Below are positions 27,639-35,576 of a DNA stretch of 46,715 nt, one piece after another (within the stretch, counting starts at the first letter, position 1; every line of letters starts with the position of its first letter). The notes under the pieces were generated by a model that saw nothing but the letters and a program-made list of their open reading frames with translations, did not search any database and was not told the origin of the DNA. The position numbers were made by a program, and so were the translations under genes. This stretch comes from Rariglobus sp. (GTDB lineage Bacteria > Verrucomicrobiota > Verrucomicrobiia > Opitutales > Opitutaceae), in contig JAQSWS010000023.1 in assembly GCA_029266495.1 (NCBI GenBank), positions 1 to 46,715 on the forward strand, in the 5' to 3' direction.

Positions 27639-28688
27639 ATGTTTTTTTCAACAAAAGCCAAAAATTTCTACGTCGACTGCAACGATCACACCGTGCTGCT
27701 CGCTCGCACTTCCAAGGCGATTGCACCGTTCGTCATCGAAGAAATAGTCGAATGTCCCCCGGGAGATGAATCTGCGCTCGCTGACGCGTTGAAGGCGTTG
27801 CAGACGGCAAAAAGCGCGAGCGGTTTTGTTCATGCCACCTGTGGAATCAATGCTCCTCGTCGGGTTGTTCGAAAAGTAACGTTGGAGAGCAAGCGATTGA
27901 AGGAGGCCGGTTATCTGACTGAAGTTGCCGCTCAACAACTCCGCATTGAGCCTGATCAGTATTCACTGGCCATTCTCAATCCTGCGCAAGGCACCGATTA
28001 TGACATGGTCAAAGGGACTCAAAAGGATGCCCTTATCTGTGGGCTTCCAATCGCCGATGCCAATGTATTACAGGACAACCTCCTCACGGCTGGTATTTAT
28101 CCTGAAAGCATGGAATTGAGCAGCGTTGCCAGTATGGGCGCAATGGTCGATTACCTGGCTTTCGCGAAGATCAAGACGCCTGTGCTTGTCTTGGAAATCG
28201 AAGCGGAAACAACGAACTCCTTTATTGTAACGAGTTCGGGAGTGGAGGCGTCCCGGCCCATTCAGCAAGGTCTTGCTGCCATGATCCCCGTGGTGCAAAA
28301 AGAACTGGGCCTGAAGGATGAGGATTCCGCTCGTAAGCTGTTTCTATCCAATACGTTTGATTTTACCGGAATGGGTTCTGTTTTGATCAAAAAACTGATC
28401 AAAGAGCTTCAGTCTTCCATCGGTTTTTATGAGGTGCAAACGGGGCAATCGATTGCGCAGGTTGCGTGCACGGTGCTGCCTTCCAAGCTGAGCTGGCTCG
28501 AGGCTGCGATTGCTGCTGATCTGGGGGTCTCGGTTCTTAAAGCCGACATCCCTGCTTGGTTGCAATCGCGTCAGATTACGTTGGCAGACACATTGCCCGC
28601 CAATTCACAGGACATCCGCCGGCTTGGTCTTTTTGGCTTAATGGTCCGATATAACAGTCATGTTGTCGTTTCTGAAAAAACCCAGTGA
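27639..28688 (+). CDS. pilM: PilM-like type IV pilus assembly protein
   Basis: This 349-residue protein heads a pilM-N-O-P-Q-ordered operon. Its predicted actin-like fold is divergent. At the N-terminus the usual phosphate-1 glycine loop is replaced by FYVDCNDHTVLLAR, so nucleotide binding is uncertain. The middle (GLPIADANVLQDNLLTAGIYPESMELSSVA) resembles the PilM region that follows the cytoplasmic subdomains. In the family it sits on the cytoplasmic membrane face and binds the PilN N-terminus. It overlaps the next gene by 29 bases. The call rests more on gene order than on motif matches. A 178-base leader from the upstream terminator presumably holds the operon promoter. Confidence 0.72.
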   Translation: MFFSTKAKNFYVDCNDHTVLLARTSKAIAPFVIEEIVECPPGDESALADALKALQTAKSASGFVHATCGINAPRRVVRKVTLESKRLKEAGYLTEVAAQQLRIEPDQYSLAILNPAQGTDYDMVKGTQKDALICGLPIADANVLQDNLLTAGIYPESMELSSVASMGAMVDYLAFAKIKTPVLVLEIEAETTNSFIVTSSGVEASRPIQQGLAAMIPVVQKELGLKDEDSARKLFLSNTFDFTGMGSVLIKKLIKELQSSIGFYEVQTGQSIAQVACTVLPSKLSWLEAAIAADLGVSVLKADIPAWLQSRQITLADTLPANSQDIRRLGLFGLMVRYNSHVVVSEKTQ

Positions 28689-29304
28689 CAAATCGTCGGG
28701 CGTGACGATGCCGGCCTGGCATCCAAACTTCCGTAACCTCGAGCGACTGCCTGATACAAAGGCTGTTCGCACGTCTTTTTTCATCAACGTGCTGGCGATA
28801 TTCATCGCCAGTTCTCTGGCCATCTATGTTGGCTATCGCGAATACGAACTTACTATCTTAAAGTCTGATGTAGCGAACGCGCTGGTCGCTATTCGAAACG
28901 ACAAGCCTGCAAGCGAAAAGGCAGTTTCGCTCTACAAACAGTTCCAAGAAGAGGAAAAAAAGGTAATGGCGCTTCGGGATTTTTTAGCCGCCTCGAATAT
29001 TGTCGTTTCTGATTTTATTTTGCAGATAGGTGCAGGCCTGCCGCCGGCGATCAGTCTGACTACCATTGATTATAAGGCTACTTCAGTGGTGTTGAGGGGC
29101 AGCATCGAAGGTGCCCCCGACGAGGCAAGTGGCCGGGCTATTTCGTATGTTGAGAGTCTTCGCAAGGACGATGCATTTAATAAGCTCTTCGCAACAGTTA
29201 CATTAACGAACATCGTGAGGGATCCAGGCACCGGGCGGATGCAATTTGTCATTGATCTTTCTTTTGCGGCGCCAGCGAAAAAACCTTCGGCAGGTAAAAA
29301 ATGA
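28660..29304 (+). CDS. pilN: PilN-like inner-membrane alignment protein
   Basis: This 214-residue protein has a short cytoplasmic N-terminus (1-37, with HPNFRNLERLP), one membrane helix (about 39-58), a coiled coil (about 62-105) and a compact periplasmic alpha/beta domain (about 115-205, ferredoxin-like pattern). This is the PilN plan, though the N-terminal INLLPWR-type motif is replaced by MPAWHPNFRNLERLP. Overlaps at both ends point to coupled translation with PilM and PilO. Confidence 0.72.
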   Translation: MLSFLKKPSDKSSGVTMPAWHPNFRNLERLPDTKAVRTSFFINVLAIFIASSLAIYVGYREYELTILKSDVANALVAIRNDKPASEKAVSLYKQFQEEEKKVMALRDFLAASNIVVSDFILQIGAGLPPAISLTTIDYKATSVVLRGSIEGAPDEASGRAISYVESLRKDDAFNKLFATVTLTNIVRDPGTGRMQFVIDLSFAAPAKKPSAGKK

Positions 29305-29846
29305 GTATCAACACGCAAATACTAATCGGAGGTGCTAAAAAATATCCGCTGCTTGTTTGTTCTGCGGTGATCGCCCTTGTCCTGCTTCTTGCATTATATC
29401 TTCGCTCAGACCTGCTGCCTGCACAGCGGGCTGAGTTGGACAAATATTCGATGGAAGGACGTCGTCATCGGAGAAATATCGCCAACGCCGCGCAATTGCA
29501 GGACCAGCTCAATTTTTTAATCCAGGCAAATAACGCGGTAAAGGATCGTGCGCTGGTTGCCGGAGGCCTTGCTCAAAACCTTCAATATTTTTACCGTCTC
29601 GAGGCTGAAGTTGGGATTAAGTATCTTGATTTGAGGCCCGGGGCACGTTCGGCGGCGATCAAGGGTTCGTCTTACGTGCCATTGAATTATATTGTTACGA
29701 TTCAGGGGGACTTCATCCAAGTTATCACTTTCTTAAGGCATTTGGAACGTGGCGCCTATTTTTGCCGGATCAACAGCGCCGTGGCGTCCAACAGTGGTTC
29801 AGTGGCCACGATTAATCTCAACCTCGACTTACTTGGAGTTCCATGA
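29301..29846 (+). CDS. pilO: PilO-like inner-membrane alignment protein
   Basis: This 181-residue protein has one membrane helix (about 16-34), a coiled coil (about 40-80) and a periplasmic ferredoxin-like domain (about 90-181; GSSYVPLNYIVTIQGDF is typical of PilO). It overlaps pilN and the next gene by 4 bases each (ATGA). It should pair with PilN to link PilM to the periplasmic lipoprotein and secretin. No PilB, PilC or PilT is in the window. Confidence 0.75.
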   Translation: MSINTQILIGGAKKYPLLVCSAVIALVLLLALYLRSDLLPAQRAELDKYSMEGRRHRRNIANAAQLQDQLNFLIQANNAVKDRALVAGGLAQNLQYFYRLEAEVGIKYLDLRPGARSAAIKGSSYVPLNYIVTIQGDFIQVITFLRHLERGAYFCRINSAVASNSGSVATINLNLDLLGVP

Positions 29847-30328
29847 GAACGTTTATATATGTTTTTTTACTGGTGGCCGCACCAGCGGGGGTCATGGGTC
29901 AGACCGCATCCGATATTTCGTCTCCGCAGAAACGCATGGCGACGTTAGATCTCGTCCGCACATTGTTGACAGTGAAGGCCGTCGACGGCGACGCTCAAGC
30001 GATTGAGGAACGGAATCCGTTTAATCCACGGCAGCCTATTGTTAATCAAGAGATCGAAACGCCTCAGGCGACGATAGTCGGTTTGGGCGACCGGGAAATC
30101 TTATCAAATGTTGCCGCCTCTGTTACGCCCTCCGGCACGATGAAACTGGGCGACACCCTGATACTGCTGTTTGGTCAAAAAAAGCTCAAAGTGGGTGACT
30201 CTATACCAATAGTCTTCCAAGGCTCAACATATGATGTATACATAAGCGGTATCGATCGCACCACCTTTACTCTTCGTTTGAATAAGGAAGAAATTACCCG
30301 GCCCATTAAACCTGTAAACAAGCCATGA
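29843..30328 (+). CDS. PilP/GspC-like periplasmic protein
   Basis: This 161-residue protein has an N-terminal signal peptide or membrane anchor (1-19, ending GVMGQ) without a lipobox cysteine. A spacer with NPFNPRQP follows, then a beta-rich domain (about 70-150; MKLGDTLILLFGQKKLKVGD) like the HR domain of PilP/GspC. It sits in the usual pilP place just before the secretin gene, with 4-base overlaps on both sides. The missing lipobox distinguishes it from classical PilP, so the homology call is moderate. Confidence 0.62.
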   Translation: MRTFIYVFLLVAAPAGVMGQTASDISSPQKRMATLDLVRTLLTVKAVDGDAQAIEERNPFNPRQPIVNQEIETPQATIVGLGDREILSNVAASVTPSGTMKLGDTLILLFGQKKLKVGDSIPIVFQGSTYDVYISGIDRTTFTLRLNKEEITRPIKPVNKP

Positions 30329-31884
30329 GAACGCGTCTAATATTATTGGCATCCCTTGCCGTCAGCACTCGAATTATCGCTCAGGAAGAGCCGGCCGCTC
30401 CCCTCGCGCCGGCGGTTCCCTCAGCCGAGGCTGTCGCCACTCCTTCTGCCGTTGAAACGATGCCTGACGCAGCGCCGGCGGCGCCGCCGGCTGTGACTCC
30501 TGCACCGGTGGTGCCGGATGCGGCCCCAGCGATTGCGGTGGCGACCAAGAATAAGGATACTCTCTCCGTTGACTTCCCCGACGAAGAAATCCGGACCATT
30601 CTTCGGAACGTTGCCGATCTTTTCGAGCTGAACTTGGTAATTCCTGACACCCTCCAAGGCCGCACTTCCTTGAAATTGCGCGAAGTTACTTGGCGCCAGA
30701 TTTTCCAGGTAATCCTTTCGCCGATCGGCTACACTTTCGTGGAGGATGGTAACATTATAAAGATTGTCAGCCAGGACAGTCTGTTGGCCGAGCCGGTTTC
30801 CACTGAGATCTTTATCATCAACTACGCAAAGGCAGCCGATATTTTGACGACTGTCTCTACTTTGGTCGATCCCGCTGTAGGCGGGAAAATCATTGTAGAT
30901 CAGCGTAGTAACGCGCTCGTGGTTACGGAGCGTCCTTCCCGTTTGGGACGTATTCGTCCGATCATCGAGAAACTCGATCATGCCACCGAGCAAGTAATGA
31001 TCGAATCGAAGTTTATTGAAATTACGTCTGGTAATGAACGTGAACTCGGTCTGGATTGGACCGTAGCAGGCGGCAGCAAGGGAGGCACTTATAAGTCTTA
31101 TGAAACCAGTAATGCGGCACCCTCTCCAGGCGTGACTATCACGGGAACCCCGATTGCTGCGGGCAACCCTTCAGCTTTGACAACGAGCTTTTTGACGGGA
31201 GCGGATTACACCGCACTTCTTCAGGCAGCTGAAAGCAATAACACTGCACGGGTCGTGAATAACCCGACTTTGGTTACGCTTAATAACGTGCAGGCAGAAA
31301 TCAATATCGGCGAAGAGTATCCCATTCCTAGCTACACCTACAACGCGGAGCGGGGCGCATTTGAGGTGAGTGGGTTTGAATATAAGCCTATCGGAGTGCT
31401 CCTTAAGGTTACGCCTCAAATTAACAGCCAGGGTTTCATCAAGCTTACCTTGGAGCCTGAAATCAGCCAGCGTGGCTTACCGGTGAATTTCGGCGGTGCG
31501 AGCGGAGCCGATATTCCGATCATCAATACACGTAAGACTAAAACTCAAGTTTCCCTTCAGGATGGTCACACCTTAGGTATTGGTGGTCTTATTAAGGACG
31601 ACGAGGCCCACGGAACAAATCAATTACCCATCCTTGGATCCATTCCTGGCATTGGTCGTCTGTTCCAGAACAAAACCAAGGAGAAAAACCGCACCAACTT
31701 GCTGATTTTCATCACGGCCAAGGTGATCAATTCCAAGACCGCCCAGCCTGAAGAAATCTATGATCCCCGCGTATTGCGTGAGGCTCAGCTTAAGCGTAGT
31801 GATGTAAGCGGTTATCGTGAGGCGGGGGATCCCTTCCTTCCCGAAGCGCCGCCTGCGCAAGCAGCCACGGAACTGAAGAAATAA
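30325..31884 (+). CDS. pilQ: Type IV pilus/type II secretion secretin (PilQ/GspD-like)
   Basis: This 519-residue outer-membrane secretin has a signal peptide (1-19) and an Ala/Pro-rich segment (about 22-68). An N0/STN-like domain follows (about 72-150, SVDFPDEEIRTILRNVADLF), then one N1-type KH domain (about 155-215). The secretin core starts at VMIESKFIEITSGNERELGLDW and ends in LGIGGLIKDDE...NQLPILGSIPGIGRLFQ...NLLIFITAKVI. It forms the gated outer-membrane channel. It has fewer N-domains than GspD and no AMIN domain, as in compact pilus secretins. A strong terminator follows 19 bases after the stop. Confidence 0.9.
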   Translation: MRTRLILLASLAVSTRIIAQEEPAAPLAPAVPSAEAVATPSAVETMPDAAPAAPPAVTPAPVVPDAAPAIAVATKNKDTLSVDFPDEEIRTILRNVADLFELNLVIPDTLQGRTSLKLREVTWRQIFQVILSPIGYTFVEDGNIIKIVSQDSLLAEPVSTEIFIINYAKAADILTTVSTLVDPAVGGKIIVDQRSNALVVTERPSRLGRIRPIIEKLDHATEQVMIESKFIEITSGNERELGLDWTVAGGSKGGTYKSYETSNAAPSPGVTITGTPIAAGNPSALTTSFLTGADYTALLQAAESNNTARVVNNPTLVTLNNVQAEINIGEEYPIPSYTYNAERGAFEVSGFEYKPIGVLLKVTPQINSQGFIKLTLEPEISQRGLPVNFGGASGADIPIINTRKTKTQVSLQDGHTLGIGGLIKDDEAHGTNQLPILGSIPGIGRLFQNKTKEKNRTNLLIFITAKVINSKTAQPEEIYDPRVLREAQLKRSDVSGYREAGDPFLPEAPPAQAATELKK

Positions 31885-31903
31885 CGAAATTCCGGGATTC
31901 GAA

Positions 31904-31932
31904 AAGGGCGGCCGAAAGGCCGCCCTTTTTTT
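31904..31932 (+). terminator. Strong intrinsic terminator of the pilus operon
   Basis: GGGCGGCC (31906-31913), GAAA tetraloop, GGCCGCCC (31918-31925), then seven T; the preceding A residues make it usable from both strands. It therefore may also serve the convergent CPBP gene. Confidence 0.93.
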
Positions 31933-31985
31933 ATGCCGTCTATGTAGCAGCAGCTGTTGTTTCCTAACTCTGAACAGCCGTTTTA

Positions 31986-32642
31986 TTACCACCAGGCTGT
32001 CACAAACCCTTGAACGCCCTTTATTGCAAATACCCCCAGGTTCTTGGCCGCATGCGCCACGATACATGGTAACAACGAGTGACGCGGGTTGATCCCAGAA
32101 AAACGAACCATGTAGAACCAGAGTGAGCTGACGAAGACCACTATCGTGCTAAACCATCCTTTCGAAGTGAACTGCCATGTAAACCATTCGCTCCACTGCC
32201 AAACTTTCACTGCCTCCCATCCCGAAACTTCTCCCATATCCCAGTTCCATAAGAAGGGGTGTAATGCTGCGAATAGCACGGACGCGCCGATCATGCCGGC
32301 CCATCGCAGGAACTTGCCTTTGCCTTCAACGACGATGAATCCTCGGAAAATCAGTTCTTCCACGAAGGCCGCGATCAACGTATAGCATCCAAAAAGCACG
32401 GTGATTTTGGATTGCTGGTCGCTGAGATTCAGCCGTATTTCCCCCCAAGTTTCTCCTGCGAGGATCACGATCGCTCCCAACGCCGCGATCACGCAGGCTT
32501 TTGCCGACACCGAGGTCGTTCCAGGCAGAGCACTGGGATTGGGCTGTCCGGCGCGATCAGCCTGATAATCCTGCAGCCATAGGTGCATCACATACATGCC
32601 GGCGGCAGTCATCAGAAGAAGGAGGGCAGGTTGATCGTTCAT
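31986..32642 (-). CDS. CPBP-family intramembrane glutamic endopeptidase
   Basis: This 218-residue multi-pass membrane protein has the CPBP (Abi/Rce1-like) motifs. Motif 1 is EELIFRG (E95, E96, R100), motif 2 is the histidine in FAALHPF (H128), and motif 3 is IVAHAAKNLGVF near the end. These residues form the intramembrane catalytic site. The family cleaves prenylated or membrane-bound peptides, matures bacteriocins or gives immunity; here no bacteriocin gene is visible. It converges with pilQ and diverges from the polyprenyl synthase gene over 223 bases. Confidence 0.88.
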   Translation of the reverse strand: MNDQPALLLLMTAAGMYVMHLWLQDYQADRAGQPNPSALPGTTSVSAKACVIAALGAIVILAGETWGEIRLNLSDQQSKITVLFGCYTLIAAFVEELIFRGFIVVEGKGKFLRWAGMIGASVLFAALHPFLWNWDMGEVSGWEAVKVWQWSEWFTWQFTSKGWFSTIVVFVSSLWFYMVRFSGINPRHSLLPCIVAHAAKNLGVFAIKGVQGFVTAWW

Positions 32643-32865
32643 TCAGGTGATCTTTCACAACCGGATGCTCTCAATGCCACTGAAATATCACGGCAACAGG
32701 TGAGCCGCTCGGCAACAAAGCCGTTTGGCATAGGCGGGGCTCTGTTGATTCGAAGCTTGGGTTAACTACGTAAAATATCCGGGAAAGGGCTGAATAGGAC
32801 GAGGAGTGAAACTCGAGTTTATTGGTTAGCCATTTGCCGGCGCCTTCTTTAATCCCACGGTGTTT

Positions 32866-33903
32866 ATGTCCGCCTCGACTATCAACCTGTCCGACCCGAT
32901 GCTCTCACAAGACTTCGCCACGGTATTCGCGCGTCTTAAGCCGCATATGGCGGCATTGGACGTTTTCTTGCGGAGCCAGCTTGCCTCATTTGAGCCGGAG
33001 ATTCGCGACATGGCGGATTACTGCATCGACACTTCAGGCAAACGCATCCGTCCAGCATTGGTTTTTCTGAGCGGATGGAGTGGGGGAGAGGCACCTTCAG
33101 AGTCTGTGGTGCGAGTGGCGGCGGTGGTGGAGCTGGTGCATCTCGCTACGTTGGTGCACGACGATATCATGGATGAGGCTGACTTGCGCCGCAGTCGTCG
33201 GACCGCATCACGTCAATACGGTCCCGAAGCGGCAGTGCTGCTCGGTGACGCGCTCTTTGCTCATGCGCTCCATCTGGCGTCCCAATTTCCCACGCCTGAG
33301 GTCTGTCACGCTGTCTCCGACTCCACACGCAAGGTATGCGCCGGTGAAATCGTTCAGACACTACGTCGGGGCACCATCGATATCACGAGGGAGGATTATT
33401 TTCGCGTCATCGATTTGAAAACAGCCGAGCTTTTCCGAATTTCCTGTTTTTTGGGCGCGAAACTTGGCGGCTTCCCTCCGCTTTTTGTGGAAGCGGTAAG
33501 CCGATTTGGCCGCCATTTGGGCATCGCCTACCAGATATACGATGACCTTGCCGATTTTTTCGGGATGGAAAAACGCATTGGAAAAACGCTGGGCACGGAC
33601 TTGCAGAGTGGGAAGGTCACCCTTCCGCTTCTCGCGTTGCTGGATCGATTGCAGTCCGATGACCGGGCGCTGCTCGTGGACGAAATTCTACGCCGACGAG
33701 AGCCCGACCTGCACCATCGCATCCGACAGATGGCCGAACTGGGGATTTTCAACATCGTGGCTGCGGAGGTGGAAGCGGAACTGACGCAAGCCGAGGGGGC
33801 ACTCGCTTCGCACACGGATATGACTCCGGTGCCCTTGTTGCGCCAATTATGTGATACATTGCGGTTCCAAGTGAGGAACCTGCAGTCTCCCGAAGGCGTC
33901 TAG
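32866..33903 (+). CDS. ispB: Trans-polyprenyl diphosphate synthase
   Basis: This 345-residue protein is a trans-isoprenyl diphosphate synthase. The first aspartate-rich motif is DDIMD (99-103, in LVHDDIMDEADLRR) and the second DDLAD (226-230), with the conserved GKRIRP and GKVTLPLL stretches. Length and motifs fit octaprenyl/heptaprenyl-type enzymes that build the quinone side chain from IPP. With MenG at 37038 it points to menaquinone synthesis. ATG 32866 is preferred over an in-frame GTG 6 bases upstream. The residue before the first motif that sets chain length does not allow a firm product call. Confidence 0.88.
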   Translation: MSASTINLSDPMLSQDFATVFARLKPHMAALDVFLRSQLASFEPEIRDMADYCIDTSGKRIRPALVFLSGWSGGEAPSESVVRVAAVVELVHLATLVHDDIMDEADLRRSRRTASRQYGPEAAVLLGDALFAHALHLASQFPTPEVCHAVSDSTRKVCAGEIVQTLRRGTIDITREDYFRVIDLKTAELFRISCFLGAKLGGFPPLFVEAVSRFGRHLGIAYQIYDDLADFFGMEKRIGKTLGTDLQSGKVTLPLLALLDRLQSDDRALLVDEILRRREPDLHHRIRQMAELGIFNIVAAEVEAELTQAEGALASHTDMTPVPLLRQLCDTLRFQVRNLQSPEGV

Positions 33904-33942
33904 GTTTGCGCCGGGCGCTTTTGCGCTCATGTTAATCCTCCC

Positions 33943-34575
33943 GTGAACGCCACCTCTAAAATCTTTATAAAGACGCTGGCGGCGTCACCGGAGCGTCAAC
34001 AGGAGGCCTGCACGGATTGGGTGGTGGTGCAGCGGGTGCAGGCGGGCGATGTAGCTGCTTTTGACCATCTGATTCTCAAGTATCGTGAACGCGTTTACGC
34101 GATGGTTTATAACATGACCTCCAATCGGGAGGATGCGGCCGATTTAACCCAGGACGCCTTTATCAAGGCGTTCCAGTCCATCAACCGCTTCCAAGGCCAG
34201 TCCTCTTTTTTTACCTGGCTGTATCGGATTGCGGTTAATTCCGCTTTAACTCACCTCCGGAAAAATAAATTAAGGTCCTTTTTTAGCTTCGATAAGGTGC
34301 ACGAGGATGCGAAGGTGTCCGAAATCATCGATCAGCTGACCGACAAGAAGGACGTGGAGCGGGAGGTGTTTGTGGGCGAACTTCAGGAAAAATTGAACGA
34401 AGCCATGCAAAAATTGTCTATCCCTCACAGAACCGTGGTAACCTTGTTCGAAATAGACGGCCTCAGTCATGAGGAAATTGCCGAGATCATGAATTGCTCG
34501 GTGGGCACCGTCCGCTCCCGTCTTCATTACGCAAAGCAACTTTTGCAGTCAGAACTCCAGTCCTACCTCCGTTGA
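33943..34575 (+). CDS. ECF-type RNA polymerase sigma factor (RpoE-like)
   Basis: This 210-residue sigma-70 family protein has region 2 (about 40-107: DVAAFDHLILKYRERVYAMV, DLTQDAFIKAFQSI, FFTWLYRIAVNSALTHLRK) and region 4 (about 150-205, with SHEEIAEIMNCSVGTVRSRL as the -35-binding helix-turn-helix). No region 3 or extra domain is present. Start is GTG 33943, 39 bases after ispB. The next gene starts on the stop codon (TGATG) and has one membrane helix, the usual place of an anti-sigma factor. It likely responds to envelope stress; the signal is not known. Confidence 0.92.
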   Translation: MNATSKIFIKTLAASPERQQEACTDWVVVQRVQAGDVAAFDHLILKYRERVYAMVYNMTSNREDAADLTQDAFIKAFQSINRFQGQSSFFTWLYRIAVNSALTHLRKNKLRSFFSFDKVHEDAKVSEIIDQLTDKKDVEREVFVGELQEKLNEAMQKLSIPHRTVVTLFEIDGLSHEEIAEIMNCSVGTVRSRLHYAKQLLQSELQSYLR

Positions 34576-35501
34576 TGATGAGCCATCCTGATCGCACCGA
34601 AGCCCAGAAGGTAACGATCGAAGCATTGCTTCGGCTCAAACGTTCCGAGCGGCCCGCTCCCGAATTTTGGGATCGTTTTGAACAGCAGCTCCGCGCCAAG
34701 CAACTGGCGGCGATTATTGAGAAACGTCCTTGGTGGATTGTGCTCCGCCTCCCTCGAGCCATGGGTTTCCTGGCTCGTTTTCAACTGCCGGCCGGGGCTG
34801 CAGCCGTGCTGGCTTTGAGTTTCGTGGTGATTCGTGAATACCGCCCGTTTTCTTCACCGGATGCGGTGGCCCTTACGCCCGTTATGCACGCGGTGGAATC
34901 GCAGGTGTCAGTCTCCCCCGAGGTGGTCGCATCGGTGATGCCTGCGCACACGAGCGGCCCGGTCGAACTCATTGCCAGACTTCCTTCCGCTCTGGTTCCC
35001 GATGCAGCTCTCGAACCTGTATCCGAGCGGGTTGCGGACGGCGGCGACAGAGATGCAGATGCATCCGTGTCGGTTGGTCCGGGTGGGCTTTTGGCCATGA
35101 TCCCGTGGGCCGCTCCTGAAGCGAAGCCCGTTTCGGGCGCGCCACTCCAGCAGTTTGTCGTTGATGAATTGCCTCAGGTGAATTTTGCCTCCTTTGCGTT
35201 TGCCGGAAGAGAACATGACTTTGAGGGTCGCGTGGAGGTTGATCCCGTTATCATGCCGGCCCCTGTGGCCTCTCAGCATCCAGGCACCCTCGCTCAGGCG
35301 ACCGCTTCGCTCTCCTCCCGTGAAATGCGCCGCAGTCGCATTCTCTCGAATCTGGTGATTGCGGATAACGCGCCGGATGGGGAACGCTCGCGTTTGGGGC
35401 AGGTGCGCGAGGTGCTTACGAGCGCTCTCGATGATGACCGGCTCTATGATAGTGTCCGTCGTCTCGGAATGGGCGGCGACCGCCTTACCCTCAAGTTCTG
35501 A
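34575..35501 (+). CDS. Putative membrane anti-sigma factor
   Basis: This 308-residue protein begins in the stop codon of the ECF sigma gene (A of TGATG) and ends at a terminator. Its cytoplasmic N-terminus (about 1-55, ALLRLKRSERPAPEFWDRFEQQLRAK) is short and helical, and lacks the HxxxCxxC zinc motif of ZAS-type anti-sigmas. One membrane helix lies at about 66-86 (AGAAAVLALSFVVI). The long periplasmic part is low in recognisable features. Anti-sigma function is inferred from position and topology only. A second ATG 3 bases later is an equal start candidate. Confidence 0.62.
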   Translation: MMSHPDRTEAQKVTIEALLRLKRSERPAPEFWDRFEQQLRAKQLAAIIEKRPWWIVLRLPRAMGFLARFQLPAGAAAVLALSFVVIREYRPFSSPDAVALTPVMHAVESQVSVSPEVVASVMPAHTSGPVELIARLPSALVPDAALEPVSERVADGGDRDADASVSVGPGGLLAMIPWAAPEAKPVSGAPLQQFVVDELPQVNFASFAFAGREHDFEGRVEVDPVIMPAPVASQHPGTLAQATASLSSREMRRSRILSNLVIADNAPDGERSRLGQVREVLTSALDDDRLYDSVRRLGMGGDRLTLKF

Positions 35502-35516
35502 GCAGCTTTGACCCAG

Positions 35517-35544
35517 GCCGCGCGAATGCCTCGCGCGGCTTTTT
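35517..35544 (+). terminator. Intrinsic terminator of the ispB-sigma-anti-sigma unit
   Basis: GCCGCGCGA (35517-35525) pairs with TCGCGCGGC (35531-35539) around ATGCC, followed by TTTTT. It ends 32 bases before fumC. Confidence 0.9.
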
Positions 35545-35576
35545 GCTTTTGGCCCGGCGTGGTCTAGTCTTCCAAC

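Noticed and set aside
33904-33942. Weak hairpin GCGCCGGGCGC-TTTT between ispB and the sigma gene
   Set aside because: Only about four pairs with a short T-run; more likely the two genes are read through.
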